From the NCBI RefSeq assembly GCF_000661955.1, contig NZ_CP007597.1:3796338-3860337 (forward strand): DNA of 64,000 nucleotides, written 5' to 3'. The notes under the pieces are model-generated. The model made no database searches, was not told the DNA's origin, and saw nothing but the letters and a program-made list of their open reading frames with translations. Origin of the DNA: Stenotrophomonas rhizophila (lineage in GTDB: Bacteria; Pseudomonadota; Gammaproteobacteria; Xanthomonadales; Xanthomonadaceae). A program made the translations under genes and the position numbers. This document shows, piece after piece, positions 7,981-16,823 of the stretch (positions within the stretch are counted from its first letter, which is position 1; every line of letters starts with the position of its first letter).

Positions 7981-8022
7981 GTTTCGATCTGCGCTGGCGC
8001 GTAACGGTCCCTCGCGCGGCCC

Positions 8023-8478
8023 TCAGGCGCGGGGTCGCAATCGGCACAGTATGCCGGCCGGAACCAGCAGCGAAGGTCCCGCCAGCAGCAGGCCGAACGC
8101 TTCGCTGCCGTGGGTGAACCCCAACCAGAGCCCGATGCCCAGCATCGGCAGGCTGGCGAGCATGCCCAGCAGCAGCGCCGCCCACTGGGCACGGCTGCGG
8201 GTGCGCAGTGCGCTGCGTCCTTCCAGCAGATAGCTGCAGCTGAGCCCCAACCAGGCAATGCAGCCGGCGAGACCGGCCATCCCCCATACCAGCATCAGTG
8301 CCTGGCCGGGAAGCGCGACGGTGCCGTCGGCCAGTGACGCCACGGTGCCCACCATGCCCATGGCCGCAAGCGCCCCGCCCAACAGAACGCTGGGGCCACC
8401 CAACAGCACCGCCAGCGCGGCATAGAGAAGGCGCTGGCGGCGATCACGACTTGCCGATGCATCGACTACCGGATGCAC
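8023..8478 (-). CDS. Multi-pass membrane protein, paralogue of the upstream gene
   Basis: Unknown family. From a GTG at 8478 the product is about 151 residues (MHPVVDASASRDRRQRLLYAAL...). It has four hydrophobic helices: LLYAALAVLLGGPSVLLGGAL, GQALMLVWGMAGLAGCIAWLG, WAALLLGMLASLPMLGIGLWLG and AFGLLLAGPSLLVPAGILC. Helix order, spacing and the closing LLLAGPxxLVPxxILxRLR match the next gene upstream (8504-8971: [19 protein letters not shown]), so the two are tandem paralogues that have drifted far apart. No clear ribosome-binding site precedes the GTG; the start is uncertain. Confidence 0.6.
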   Translation of the reverse strand: MHPVVDASASRDRRQRLLYAALAVLLGGPSVLLGGALAAMGMVGTVASLADGTVALPGQALMLVWGMAGLAGCIAWLGLSCSYLLEGRSALRTRSRAQWAALLLGMLASLPMLGIGLWLGFTHGSEAFGLLLAGPSLLVPAGILCRLRPRA

Positions 8479-8503
8479 GGACGGTGCCGCGTGCGCCCAG
8501 CGC

Positions 8504-8971
8504 TCATTGCAGGCGTTCCTGCCTGCCACGGTTTCGCTGCACGTACAGGACGGCGGTGGGAACGAGCACCGGCGGCCCGGCCAGCAGCAGCAGGTAGGCA
8601 TTCCCGCGCCCCGGCCCGATATCGAGCACCACCACACCGACCAGGGCCAGTGCAGCGGCAACGCCCAGGCCCAGCAGCCACCACCATGACCCATGCGGCC
8701 ACTGCAGGCCGTCCCGTCCGGCGCTCACCCAGGCCCAGCTCAGCCGGACCCACGCGAGAAGCCCGAGCAGTCCGGACAGTGCCCACCCCACGGTGAGCAG
8801 GGGCGGCGGCAACCCGCCGAGCTGTGTCTGACCCGCGCCGGCCACCACCCCCAGGCCGGCCAGCGTCGCGCCGAGGACCAGGCCGGGCACTCCGAACAGG
8901 GCTGCCACGGCCAGGTAGAAACGGCGCTGATCGAACAGATCGATCAACCGTAGACCGGGTACTTCGCGCAC
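8504..8971 (-). CDS. Multi-pass membrane protein overlapping the glyA 3' end
   Basis: Unknown family, 155 residues from a GTG at 8971 that lies inside the last codons of glyA (28-nt overlap); a TTG at the glyA stop codon is an alternative start, giving [10 protein letters not shown]. Hydrophobic segments: [60 protein letters not shown] and [19 protein letters not shown]. Paralogous to the next gene downstream. The overlap with glyA suggests translation coupled to glyA, but the role is unknown. Confidence 0.6.
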   Translation of the reverse strand: MREVPGLRLIDLFDQRRFYLAVAALFGVPGLVLGATLAGLGVVAGAGQTQLGGLPPPLLTVGWALSGLLGLLAWVRLSWAWVSAGRDGLQWPHGSWWWLLGLGVAAALALVGVVVLDIGPGRGNAYLLLLAGPPVLVPTAVLYVQRNRGRQERLQ

Positions 8972-10197
8972 TGGGCGCTCACCGCATCACGCACGCGGGC
9001 GATCACGGCCTCGTCAGCCGGGGCGTCGAGCACGTCGGCGATCCAGTTGGCCAGGTCCACGCAGTCCTGCTCCAGGTAGCCACGGGTGGTGACGGCCGGG
9101 GTACCCAGGCGCAGGCCGGAGGTCACGAACGGCGACCGCGGGTCGTTGGGCACCGAGTTCTTGTTGACGGTGATGTGGGCCTTGCCGAGGGCGGCTTCGG
9201 CGTCCTTGCCCGACACATCCTTGCCGATCATGTCGACCAGCATCAGGTGGTTCTGGGTACCGCCGGAGACGATCTTGTAGCCGCGCGCGATGAGCGTGTT
9301 GGCCATCGCCTGGGCGTTCTTGACCACCTGCTGCTGGTAGGTCTTGAAGGCCGGTTCCAGCGCTTCCTTGAAGGCCACGGCCTTGCCGGCGATGACGTGC
9401 ATCAGCGGACCGCCCTGGATGCCCGGGAACACGATCGACTGCAGCTTCTTGACCAGGTCTTCGTCAGCGCCCTTGGCGATGATGATGCCGCCGCGCGGGC
9501 CGCGCAGGGTCTTGTGGGTGGTCGAGGTGACCACGTGGGCGTGCGGCAGCGGGCTCGGATACACGCCCGCGGCGACCAGGCCAGCCACGTGCGCCATGTC
9601 CACGAACAGGTAGGCACCGACCTTGTCGGCGATGGCGCGGAAGCGCGCCCAGTCCACCACCTGCGAGTACGCCGAGAAACCGGCAACGACCATCTTCGGC
9701 TTGTGCTCGACGGCCAGGCGTTCCACTTCGTCGTAGTCGATCAGGCCGGCTTCGTCCACGCCGTACTGCACCGCGTTGAAGAGCTTGCCCGACGCATTGA
9801 CCTTGGCGCCGTGGGTCAGGTGGCCGCCGTGGGCCAAGCTCATGCCCAGGATGGTGTCGCCCGGCTGCAGCAGCGCGAAGTACACCGCCTGGTTGGCCTG
9901 CGAACCGCTGTGCGGCTGCACGTTGGCGTAGTCGGCATCGAACAGCTGCTTGAGGCGGTCGATGGCCAGCTGTTCGGCGATATCCACGTACTCGCAGCCA
10001 CCGTAGTAGCGCTTGCCCGGGTAGCCTTCAGCGTACTTGTTGGTCAGCTGGCTGCCCTGGGCTTCCATCACCGCCGGGCTGGTGTAGTTCTCGCTGGCGA
10101 TCAGCTCGACGTGGTCTTCCTGGCGCTGGGTTTCGGCGGCGATGGCCTTGGCCAGTTCGGGATCGTAGGTTTCGATGCGGACGTCACGCGGGAACAT
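8944..10197 (-). CDS. glyA: Serine hydroxymethyltransferase
   Basis: PLP enzyme that interconverts serine and glycine and loads tetrahydrofolate with one-carbon units. 417 residues, the standard bacterial length. Key pieces: [19 protein letters not shown] near residue 17, [20 protein letters not shown] (residues ~53-72), the PLP-lysine motif [16 protein letters not shown] (Lys ~231), and [11 protein letters not shown]. The ATG at 10197 begins [15 protein letters not shown], as in relatives. First gene of the glyA-(membrane proteins)-nrdR-ribD run. A 28-nt overlap with the next gene lies at its 3' end. Confidence 0.97.
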   Translation of the reverse strand: MFPRDVRIETYDPELAKAIAAETQRQEDHVELIASENYTSPAVMEAQGSQLTNKYAEGYPGKRYYGGCEYVDIAEQLAIDRLKQLFDADYANVQPHSGSQANQAVYFALLQPGDTILGMSLAHGGHLTHGAKVNASGKLFNAVQYGVDEAGLIDYDEVERLAVEHKPKMVVAGFSAYSQVVDWARFRAIADKVGAYLFVDMAHVAGLVAAGVYPSPLPHAHVVTSTTHKTLRGPRGGIIIAKGADEDLVKKLQSIVFPGIQGGPLMHVIAGKAVAFKEALEPAFKTYQQQVVKNAQAMANTLIARGYKIVSGGTQNHLMLVDMIGKDVSGKDAEAALGKAHITVNKNSVPNDPRSPFVTSGLRLGTPAVTTRGYLEQDCVDLANWIADVLDAPADEAVIARVRDAVSAQCAKYPVYG

Positions 10198-10298
10198 CGG
10201 TTACTCCAGGCAGGCAGAGGGGGTACAGCGCGAGCTCTGGATTGTAGTCCCCGCGGCGCGGGGTGACCAATCCGGGCGCGCGGGCCCCGGAACGCGGA

Positions 10299-10320
10299 AC
10301 GGCGCCCCGAAGGGCGCCGT
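10299..10320. terminator. GC-rich hairpin downstream of the RcnB-like gene
   Basis: Perfect hairpin ACGGCGCCC-CGAA-GGGCGCCGT sits 30 nt beyond the RcnB-like stop codon and 100 nt upstream of glyA. It has no T-run on either strand, so it may be a weak terminator or a transcript-end stabiliser. Confidence 0.5.
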
Positions 10321-10350
10321 CCAGGCCGGGCAGCGTGCCTGCCGCCGGGC

Positions 10351-10827
10351 TTACCGGTTGTTGATCACGTAGTCGGCAATGATGCCGGTGGCGATGGCGA
10401 CCAGCAGCAGGTTGCCGCGGTCGTCGCGGATCCAGTGGTGGTCACGCGGCGGGCGGCGCACCGAGTAGCGGCTGTAGTCGTTGACCACGTACACCGGGCC
10501 GCCGTAGTACTCGCGGTAGCGGTGGCCGCGCGCCCAGCCGTAGGAGCCGTAGCCCGGGGCCGGGCGATAGACCACGCGCGGCGGCGGTGCCGGGCGGTAA
10601 TACCCGCGGTTGTCGTAGTAGCGACGGTCATGGTGGGCCTCGCGGCGGCGGTCGTCGCGCCAGTCGCGGCGATCATGCCGGTCGTGGCGATCATGCCGGC
10701 GGTCGTGACGGTCATCATGGCGGTCGTGCCCACGGCCGCGGTGGTCGTTGTCGGCGAAGGCCGGTGCCACCGTGCCAAGGGCCAGCAGCGAGGCGACGGC
10801 CCCGACCACAAATCGATTCATGCGCAT
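10351..10827 (-). CDS. RcnB-like basic, His/Asp/Arg-rich periplasmic protein
   Basis: 158 residues from the ATG at 10827 (GAGG 6 nt upstream). A Sec signal peptide (MRMNRFVVGAVASLLALGTVAPAFA) is followed by about 45 residues made almost only of His, Asp and Arg (DRHDDRHDRRHDRHDRHDRR and so on), a Tyr/Pro-rich middle (RPAPPPRVVYRPAPGYG), and the conserved end PRDHHWIRDDRGNLLLVAIATGIIADYVINN. The last part matches the small RcnB/YxeM-type domain (RcnB in E. coli is a periplasmic nickel/cobalt homeostasis factor). A metal-related role is plausible from the His/Asp run but unproven. Divergent from ettA, sharing a 236-bp region with palindromes. Confidence 0.75.
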   Translation of the reverse strand: MRMNRFVVGAVASLLALGTVAPAFADNDHRGRGHDRHDDRHDRRHDRHDRHDRRDWRDDRRREAHHDRRYYDNRGYYRPAPPPRVVYRPAPGYGSYGWARGHRYREYYGGPVYVVNDYSRYSVRRPPRDHHWIRDDRGNLLLVAIATGIIADYVINNR

Positions 10828-10881
10828 GATTGGCCTCGCTTGGTGGATTGATGGCTCCATCATGCTGACGGCATCTGAACG

Positions 10882-10904
10882 GTTTCCGGCTGGAAACGGT
10901 TTCC
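10882..10904. promoter_or_regulatory. Candidate operator: perfect palindrome TGGAAACGGTTTCCA
   Basis: A 15-bp palindrome at 10890-10904 overlaps a second inverted pair, GGTTTCC-GGCT-GGAAAC (10882-10897). It lies 55-75 bp upstream of the RcnB-like start and about 170 bp before ettA. The AAACxGTTT core resembles LacI-family operators. Confidence 0.45.
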
Positions 10905-10985
10905 ATTTCAACGGCTTTGACGGCCCATTCAGGCCCCGGCAAGCCCCGCCCCATGGGCAGACCGGCGTCTGTCATCGCTTCCGGC

Positions 10986-10991
10986 TATAAT
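10986..10991 (+). promoter_or_regulatory. Candidate -10 box of ettA
   Basis: A consensus TATAAT in the context CCGGCTATAATCGGGG lies 72 nt before the ettA ATG. No good -35 box is visible at the usual spacing. Confidence 0.55.
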
Positions 10992-11063
10992 CGGGGGTAC
11001 CCCTTTATTCATCTGTTCCTGTTCCGCCTGGAACGGGCGCAGGGTTGCGCCTTCGGAGACCTC

Positions 11064-12728
11064 ATGTCCTCGCAATACATCTACACCATGAACCGCGTCA
11101 GCAAGGTGGTCCCGCCCAAGCGGCAGATCATCAAGGACATCTCGCTGTCGTTCTTCCCGGGTGCCAAGATCGGCCTGCTGGGCCTGAACGGCTCGGGCAA
11201 GTCGACGGTGCTCAAGATCATGGCCGGCGTGGATACCGACTTCGAGGGCGAAGCCCGCCCGCAGGCCGGCATCAAGGTCGGCTACCTGGCCCAGGAACCG
11301 GAGCTGGACCCGACCAAGACCGTGCGCGAGTCGGTCGAGGAAGGCGTGGGCGAAGTGCTGCAGGCCCAGGCCGCGCTGGACGCGGTGTACCTGGCCTATG
11401 CCGAGGAAGGCGCCGACTTCGACAAGCTGGCCAAGGAACAGGAGCGCCTGGAGGCGATCCTGGCCGCCGGCGACGCGCACACCCTGGAAAACCAGCTGGA
11501 CGTGGCCGCCGATGCGCTGCGCCTGCCGCCGTGGGAGGCCGTGGTCGGCACCCTGTCCGGTGGTGAAAAGCGCCGCGTGGCGCTGTGCCGCCTGCTGCTG
11601 CAGAAGCCGGACATGCTGCTGCTCGATGAACCGACCAACCACCTGGACGCCGAGTCCGTGGAATGGCTGGAACAGTTCCTGGCGCGCTACACCGGCACCG
11701 TCGTGGCGGTCACCCATGATCGCTACTTCCTGGACAACGCCGCCGAGTGGATCCTGGAACTGGATCGCGGCCGCGGCATTCCGTGGAAGGGCAACTACAC
11801 CGACTGGCTGACCCAGAAGGACGACCGCCTGCGCCAGGAAGACAACCAGGAAAAGTCCCGCCAGAAGGCGATCCAGAAGGAACTGGAATGGTCGCGGCAG
11901 AACGCCAAGGGCGGCCGTACCAAGGGCAAGGCGCGTCTGGCCCGCCTGGAAGAACTGCAGTCGGTGGATTACCAGAAGCGCAACGAGACCAACGAAATCT
12001 TCATTCCGCCGGGCGAGCGCCTCGGCAATGCGGTGATGGAGTTCAAGAACGTCTCCAAGAAGTTCGGTGATCGCCTGCTGTTCGACGACCTGAACTTCCT
12101 GGTGCCCGGTGGCGCGATCGTGGGCATCATCGGCCCCAACGGTGCCGGTAAGTCGACCCTGTTCAAGATGATCACCGGCCAGGAGAAGCCCGATACCGGC
12201 GAGATCGTGGTCGGCCCGACCGTCAAGCTGTCCTACGTGGACCAGAGCCGCGACGCGCTGGAAGGCAACCACAACGTCTTCCAGGAAATCGCCGGCGGCC
12301 TGGACATCCTCAACATCAATGGCGTTGAGATCCAGTCGCGCGCCTACATCGGCCGCTTCAACTTCAAGGGCCAGGACCAGCAGAAGCTGGTGGGGTCGCT
12401 GTCCGGTGGTGAGCGTGGCCGCCTGCACATGGCCAAGACCCTGCTGCAGGGTGGCAACGTGCTGCTGCTCGATGAACCGTCCAACGATCTGGACATCGAA
12501 ACCCTGCGTGCGCTGGAAGATGCGCTGCTGGAGTTCCCGGGCAACACCTTCGTGATTTCGCATGACCGCTGGTTCCTGGATCGCATCGCGACCCACATCC
12601 TGGCGTTCGAAGGCGACTCGCACGTGGAGTTCTTCCAGGGCAACTACCGCGAGTACGAAGAAGACAAGCGCCGCCGCATGGGCGACGACGCCGCACCGAA
12701 GCGCCTGCGCTTCAAGGCGCTGAAGTAA
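11064..12728 (+). CDS. ettA: Energy-dependent translational throttle protein EttA (ABC-F ATPase)
   Basis: Ribosome-associated ABC-F protein that gates the first elongation step according to the ATP/ADP ratio. 554 residues, matching E. coli EttA (555). It has two ABC modules without membrane segments: Walker A GLNGSGKST (~residue 39) and GPNGAGKST (~357), signatures LSGGEKRRVALC (~168) and LSGGERGRLHMA (~447), Walker B LLLDEPTNHLD and LLLDEPSNDLD, and the P-site tRNA interaction linker (about 240-320; WSRQNAKGGRTKGKARL). The ATG at 11064 gives MSSQYIYTMNRVSK, the family N-terminus; an upstream in-frame ATG would add 49 non-homologous residues. Ends at a strong terminator. Confidence 0.97.
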   Translation: MSSQYIYTMNRVSKVVPPKRQIIKDISLSFFPGAKIGLLGLNGSGKSTVLKIMAGVDTDFEGEARPQAGIKVGYLAQEPELDPTKTVRESVEEGVGEVLQAQAALDAVYLAYAEEGADFDKLAKEQERLEAILAAGDAHTLENQLDVAADALRLPPWEAVVGTLSGGEKRRVALCRLLLQKPDMLLLDEPTNHLDAESVEWLEQFLARYTGTVVAVTHDRYFLDNAAEWILELDRGRGIPWKGNYTDWLTQKDDRLRQEDNQEKSRQKAIQKELEWSRQNAKGGRTKGKARLARLEELQSVDYQKRNETNEIFIPPGERLGNAVMEFKNVSKKFGDRLLFDDLNFLVPGGAIVGIIGPNGAGKSTLFKMITGQEKPDTGEIVVGPTVKLSYVDQSRDALEGNHNVFQEIAGGLDILNINGVEIQSRAYIGRFNFKGQDQQKLVGSLSGGERGRLHMAKTLLQGGNVLLLDEPSNDLDIETLRALEDALLEFPGNTFVISHDRWFLDRIATHILAFEGDSHVEFFQGNYREYEEDKRRRMGDDAAPKRLRFKALK

Positions 12729-12737
12729 CGGAACGAG

Positions 12738-12766
12738 AAACGGCCGCGCACTGCGCGGCCGTTTTG
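12738..12766 (+). terminator. Intrinsic terminator of ettA
   Basis: AAACGGCCGCGCA-CTG-CGCGGCCGTTTT, ten nucleotides after the ettA stop; the stem is followed by TTTT. Confidence 0.85.
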
Positions 12767-12904
12767 CATTCGGGTCGGTACCCACCGCTAGCCATAGGCA
12801 GCAGGATGCAACTAATTGCATATCCATAGATAACGACTTCAGGTCTCCTACGCACCTCACGCAATTGCACCCCACGCAGTTGCGACCAACGTAGGACACC
12901 ACCA

Positions 12905-13594
12905 ATGAAAGCACTGGTCATGAGTACTGCAGCCCTGCTGCTGTCGGGCACCGCCGCGGCGGCCCCGGCGAACTGGGAAGGCAGCTACATGGGCGTTCAG
13001 GCGAGCCATGCAGAAGGCAAGAGCCAGGACCGCAGCAACGCCAACGCCTCTGAAAAAAGCCCGCGCGGGTTCACCGGCGGCGTGCAGGCCGGCCGCACCT
13101 GGCAGTTCGACAACAACGTGGTGGTGGGCATCGAAGGCGGCCTTGCCTTCGGCAGCATCGACCGCGACTGGAAAGACCGCGAAAACCACCCGCACAGCCC
13201 GTACTACGGCAAGGACGCAGTGACCCGGTCGGGGTCGGTCAACCTGATGCTCGGCTACGCGGTCGGCCCGGTGCTGCCCTACCTGACCACCGGCGTGACC
13301 GTGGCCCGCCAGGAATACACCTTGGGCTGCGACAAATCGCTGGTCGAGGCAACCAATGGCTGCCGCGTGGCGGAATTCGAGACCGGCGCCCGCCATGTCT
13401 CCACCGGCGTCAATGTCGGCGCAGGCGTGCTGGTGCGGGTCAACGAGCGCCTGTCCGCCGGCGTTGAGTACCGCTACACCAACCTGGGCTCCAGCCCGGT
13501 GCAGCTGCACGATCCGAACTACCCCGACGCGGCCCGCCGCAGCTTCCATACCGACTACAGCAGCGTTACGCTGAAGTTGAATTACCACTTCTAA
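12905..13594 (+). CDS. Small outer-membrane beta-barrel protein (Omp25/porin-like)
   Basis: 229 residues: Sec signal MKALVMSTAALLLSGTAAAA, then repeated amphipathic strands (NWEGSYMGVQASHAEG, GFTGGVQAGRTWQF, NVVVGIEGGLAFGS, SVNLMLGYAVG, LPYLTTGVTVARQEY, LSAGVEYRYTNLG) and the barrel terminus SSVTLKLNYHF ending in Phe. Overall it fits the eight-stranded outer-membrane protein family (PF13505-like; Omp25/31 and opacity-protein relatives). One cysteine pair (LGCDK...NGCRVAE) may make a loop disulfide. The 140-bp upstream region is unusually AT-rich for this genome. Cargo or ligand cannot be told from sequence. Confidence 0.8.
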   Translation: MKALVMSTAALLLSGTAAAAPANWEGSYMGVQASHAEGKSQDRSNANASEKSPRGFTGGVQAGRTWQFDNNVVVGIEGGLAFGSIDRDWKDRENHPHSPYYGKDAVTRSGSVNLMLGYAVGPVLPYLTTGVTVARQEYTLGCDKSLVEATNGCRVAEFETGARHVSTGVNVGAGVLVRVNERLSAGVEYRYTNLGSSPVQLHDPNYPDAARRSFHTDYSSVTLKLNYHF

Positions 13595-13662
13595 CCCGCC
13601 ACACGACGCACCCGCAGGTCCGCCTGGGCGAGGCAGTGCGCCCCCGGCACGAGAGATCTGCG

Positions 13663-14979
<1,317 letters not shown>

Positions 14980-14980
14980 G

Positions 14981-15680
14981 CCGCACCCCCGGTAGGGTCG
15001 CGCCCCTGCCGATTGCCGTGACCCGATCAACGTTCGATGTCGGCATGACGCAGGGGCGAAGCCGGCTCTGCAACGTCGAAACCGATCATCTCGATAAAGG
15101 TCATGCCATTCCCGGATGTGGGCAGAGGGTCGGCAGTCGGCAGGGGCGCGACCCTACCAGCAACGGCGACGGCGATTTCGGTGGGGATTTCGGTGGGGAT
15201 TTCGGTGGCGATTTCGGTGTCGATTTCGGTGTCCGAGTCGGCGGCAGAGTCGGTGCTGGCACCTGCAACTGCGCCGTGACCATGCCGCACCCCCGGTAGG
15301 GTCGCGCCCCTGCCGACTGCCGTGACCCGATCAACGTTCGATGTCGGCATGACGCAGGGGCGAAGCCGGCCCTGCACTACGCAACGCGATCATCTCGATA
15401 AAGGTCATGCCATTCCCGGATGTGGGCAGAGGGTCGGCAGTCGGCAGGGGCGCGACCCTACCAGCAACGGCGACGGCGATTTCGGTGGCGATTTTGGTGT
15501 CCGAGTCGGCGGCAGAGTTGGCGTTGGCGTTGGCCCTTCCAACTGCACCTGCAACTGCGCCGTGACCATGCCGCACCCCCGGTAGGGTCGCGCCCCTGCC
15601 GACTGCCGTGACCCGATCAACGTTCGATGTCGGCATGACGCATGAGCGAAGCCGGCCCTGCACTACGCAACGCGATCATC
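14981..15680. repeat. Tandem array of a 168-bp inverted-repeat element with nested 12-bp repeats
   Basis: Three direct copies start at 14981, 15285 and 15571 (periods 304 and 286 bp; the third stops near 15680). The first two each hold a 168-bp element (14991-15158, 15295-15462) bounded by perfect 22-bp terminal inverted repeats beginning GGTAGGGTCGCG and ending CGCGACCCTACC. Between elements lies a 12-bp minisatellite, GCGATTTCGGTG, with about five units at 15172-15231 but only two near 15477-15500. The ORFs seen here are only repeat translations (GDFGGDFGGDFG). The gap 14980-15742 holds nothing else recognisable. Confidence 0.92.
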
Positions 15681-15742
15681 CACGTCCAGGGCGCACGCCC
15701 CGCGGTTCACCCCTACGCAACGCGGCTCTGGGATGATGGGGC

Positions 15743-16750
15743 ATGAGCGATTCTCCCCTGCCTGTCGATCTGTCTTCGCCGTTGCGTCGCCGGCTGCTGC
15801 GTGCCGCGCTGCTGGCGCCCGCCGTGGGTGCACTGGCCACCCTGCCCGGCTGTTCGATGCCGGTGCAGGTAGAGGGCACGTTCCTGCAGCCCTGGCGCAG
15901 CCACCTGGACTGGACCATGGCCGATTGGCAGCGCTCGGTGGGGCTGGCCCAGCGCCTGGGCTGCAAGCAGCTGGTGCTGCAGTGGACCGGTATCCACGGC
16001 GCGCCGGAAGGCGATTGGCACCTGTCCGATGCCGGCCTGCGCATGTTGTTCACCGCCGCAGGCGAAGCGGGCATCACGGTGCGGGTGGGGCTGCCCTTCG
16101 AGCAGTCGTGGTGGCAGGCGATCGGCGGCGATGACGCCGCGCTGCAGGCCTTCTTCGCCAGCAGCCTGGCGCGCGCCCAGCAGTGGCTGGCGCAGGCACC
16201 GTGGGCACGCCTTCAGGCCTTCGGCGGCTGGTACCTGCCGTATGAGATCGAGCAGTACCACTGGGCCGATCCGGCCCGCGTGCAGTGGCTGGGCCAGTGG
16301 CTGCACGGCCTGCATGCAGCGGCCCAGGCGCGCGGCGGCGACTGCGGCGACTGCGCCATCTCCACCTACTTCAGCCGCCTGCAGACCAGCGGCCGCCTGG
16401 AGACAGTGTGGGCCAGCCTGCTGGACCAGGTGCCGCTGCGGCCGATGGTGCAGGACGGCGTGGGCGTTGCCGGGGCCGGCAATGTGCAGCAGCTCAAGCC
16501 GTTGCTGGCGATGCTGAAACAACGCGGCGTGGCGTTCGATGCGATCGTGGAGTTGTTCCGCGAACTGCCCGGTGAGAACCACGACGGCACCCAGTTCAAG
16601 GGCGAAACCGCCGACGCGGCGCGGATTGAACGCCAACTGGCGTGGGCGCGCGACAGCGGTGCCGAACACGTGCTGGTGTATGCGCTGGACCCGTGGTTGT
16701 CGCAGGACACACCGCAGGCGAAGGCGTTGCGGCGGCAGTGGGGGTTGTAG
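15743..16750 (+). CDS. DUF4434-like lipoprotein
   Basis: 335 residues. The N-terminus has twin arginines (SPLRRRLLRAALL) before a hydrophobic stretch and a lipobox ending LPGC (Cys37), so it is probably a Tat- or Sec-exported lipoprotein. The mature part reads like a TIM-barrel, glycosidase-type fold: GTFLQPWRSHLDWTMADWQR, LVLQWTGIHG, ITVRVGLPFEQSWW, FGGWYLPYEIEQYHW, ISTYFS, MVQDGVGVAG, FDAIVELFREL, VLVYALDPW. These strand-end positions with W, E and D residues are typical of DUF4434-type proteins, suggested to act on polysaccharides. Whether it works with the exopolysaccharide operon that converges on it (gap 73 bp) is speculative. Confidence 0.7.
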   Translation: MSDSPLPVDLSSPLRRRLLRAALLAPAVGALATLPGCSMPVQVEGTFLQPWRSHLDWTMADWQRSVGLAQRLGCKQLVLQWTGIHGAPEGDWHLSDAGLRMLFTAAGEAGITVRVGLPFEQSWWQAIGGDDAALQAFFASSLARAQQWLAQAPWARLQAFGGWYLPYEIEQYHWADPARVQWLGQWLHGLHAAAQARGGDCGDCAISTYFSRLQTSGRLETVWASLLDQVPLRPMVQDGVGVAGAGNVQQLKPLLAMLKQRGVAFDAIVELFRELPGENHDGTQFKGETADAARIERQLAWARDSGAEHVLVYALDPWLSQDTPQAKALRRQWGL

Positions 16751-16784
16751 GGCGCGCGTGGGGTGTACCGACCAGCGTTGGGGC

Positions 16785-16809
16785 GTACCGACCAACGGTC
16801 GGTACCTAC
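16785..16809 (-). repeat. SMAG-like GTAG palindrome
   Basis: Minus-strand GTAGGTACCGACC-GTT-GGTCGGTAC hairpin between two convergent genes; a partial copy (GTACCGACCAGCG) lies at about 16764-16776. Confidence 0.75.
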
Positions 16810-16823
16810 CGGGGCTGACGCGG

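Noticed and set aside
7784..8287. N-terminal extension of the membrane protein ending at 7304
   Set aside because: The frame is open to 8287 but runs through the nrdR fragment and antisense of nothing conserved, overlaps the neighbouring gene and has no ribosome-binding site; a GTG at 7783 with GAGG is better.
15116..15663. Several small ORFs in the repeat array, including a GDFGGDFG-type peptide
   Set aside because: They are translations of tandem repeats, in several frames and both strands, without ribosome-binding sites.
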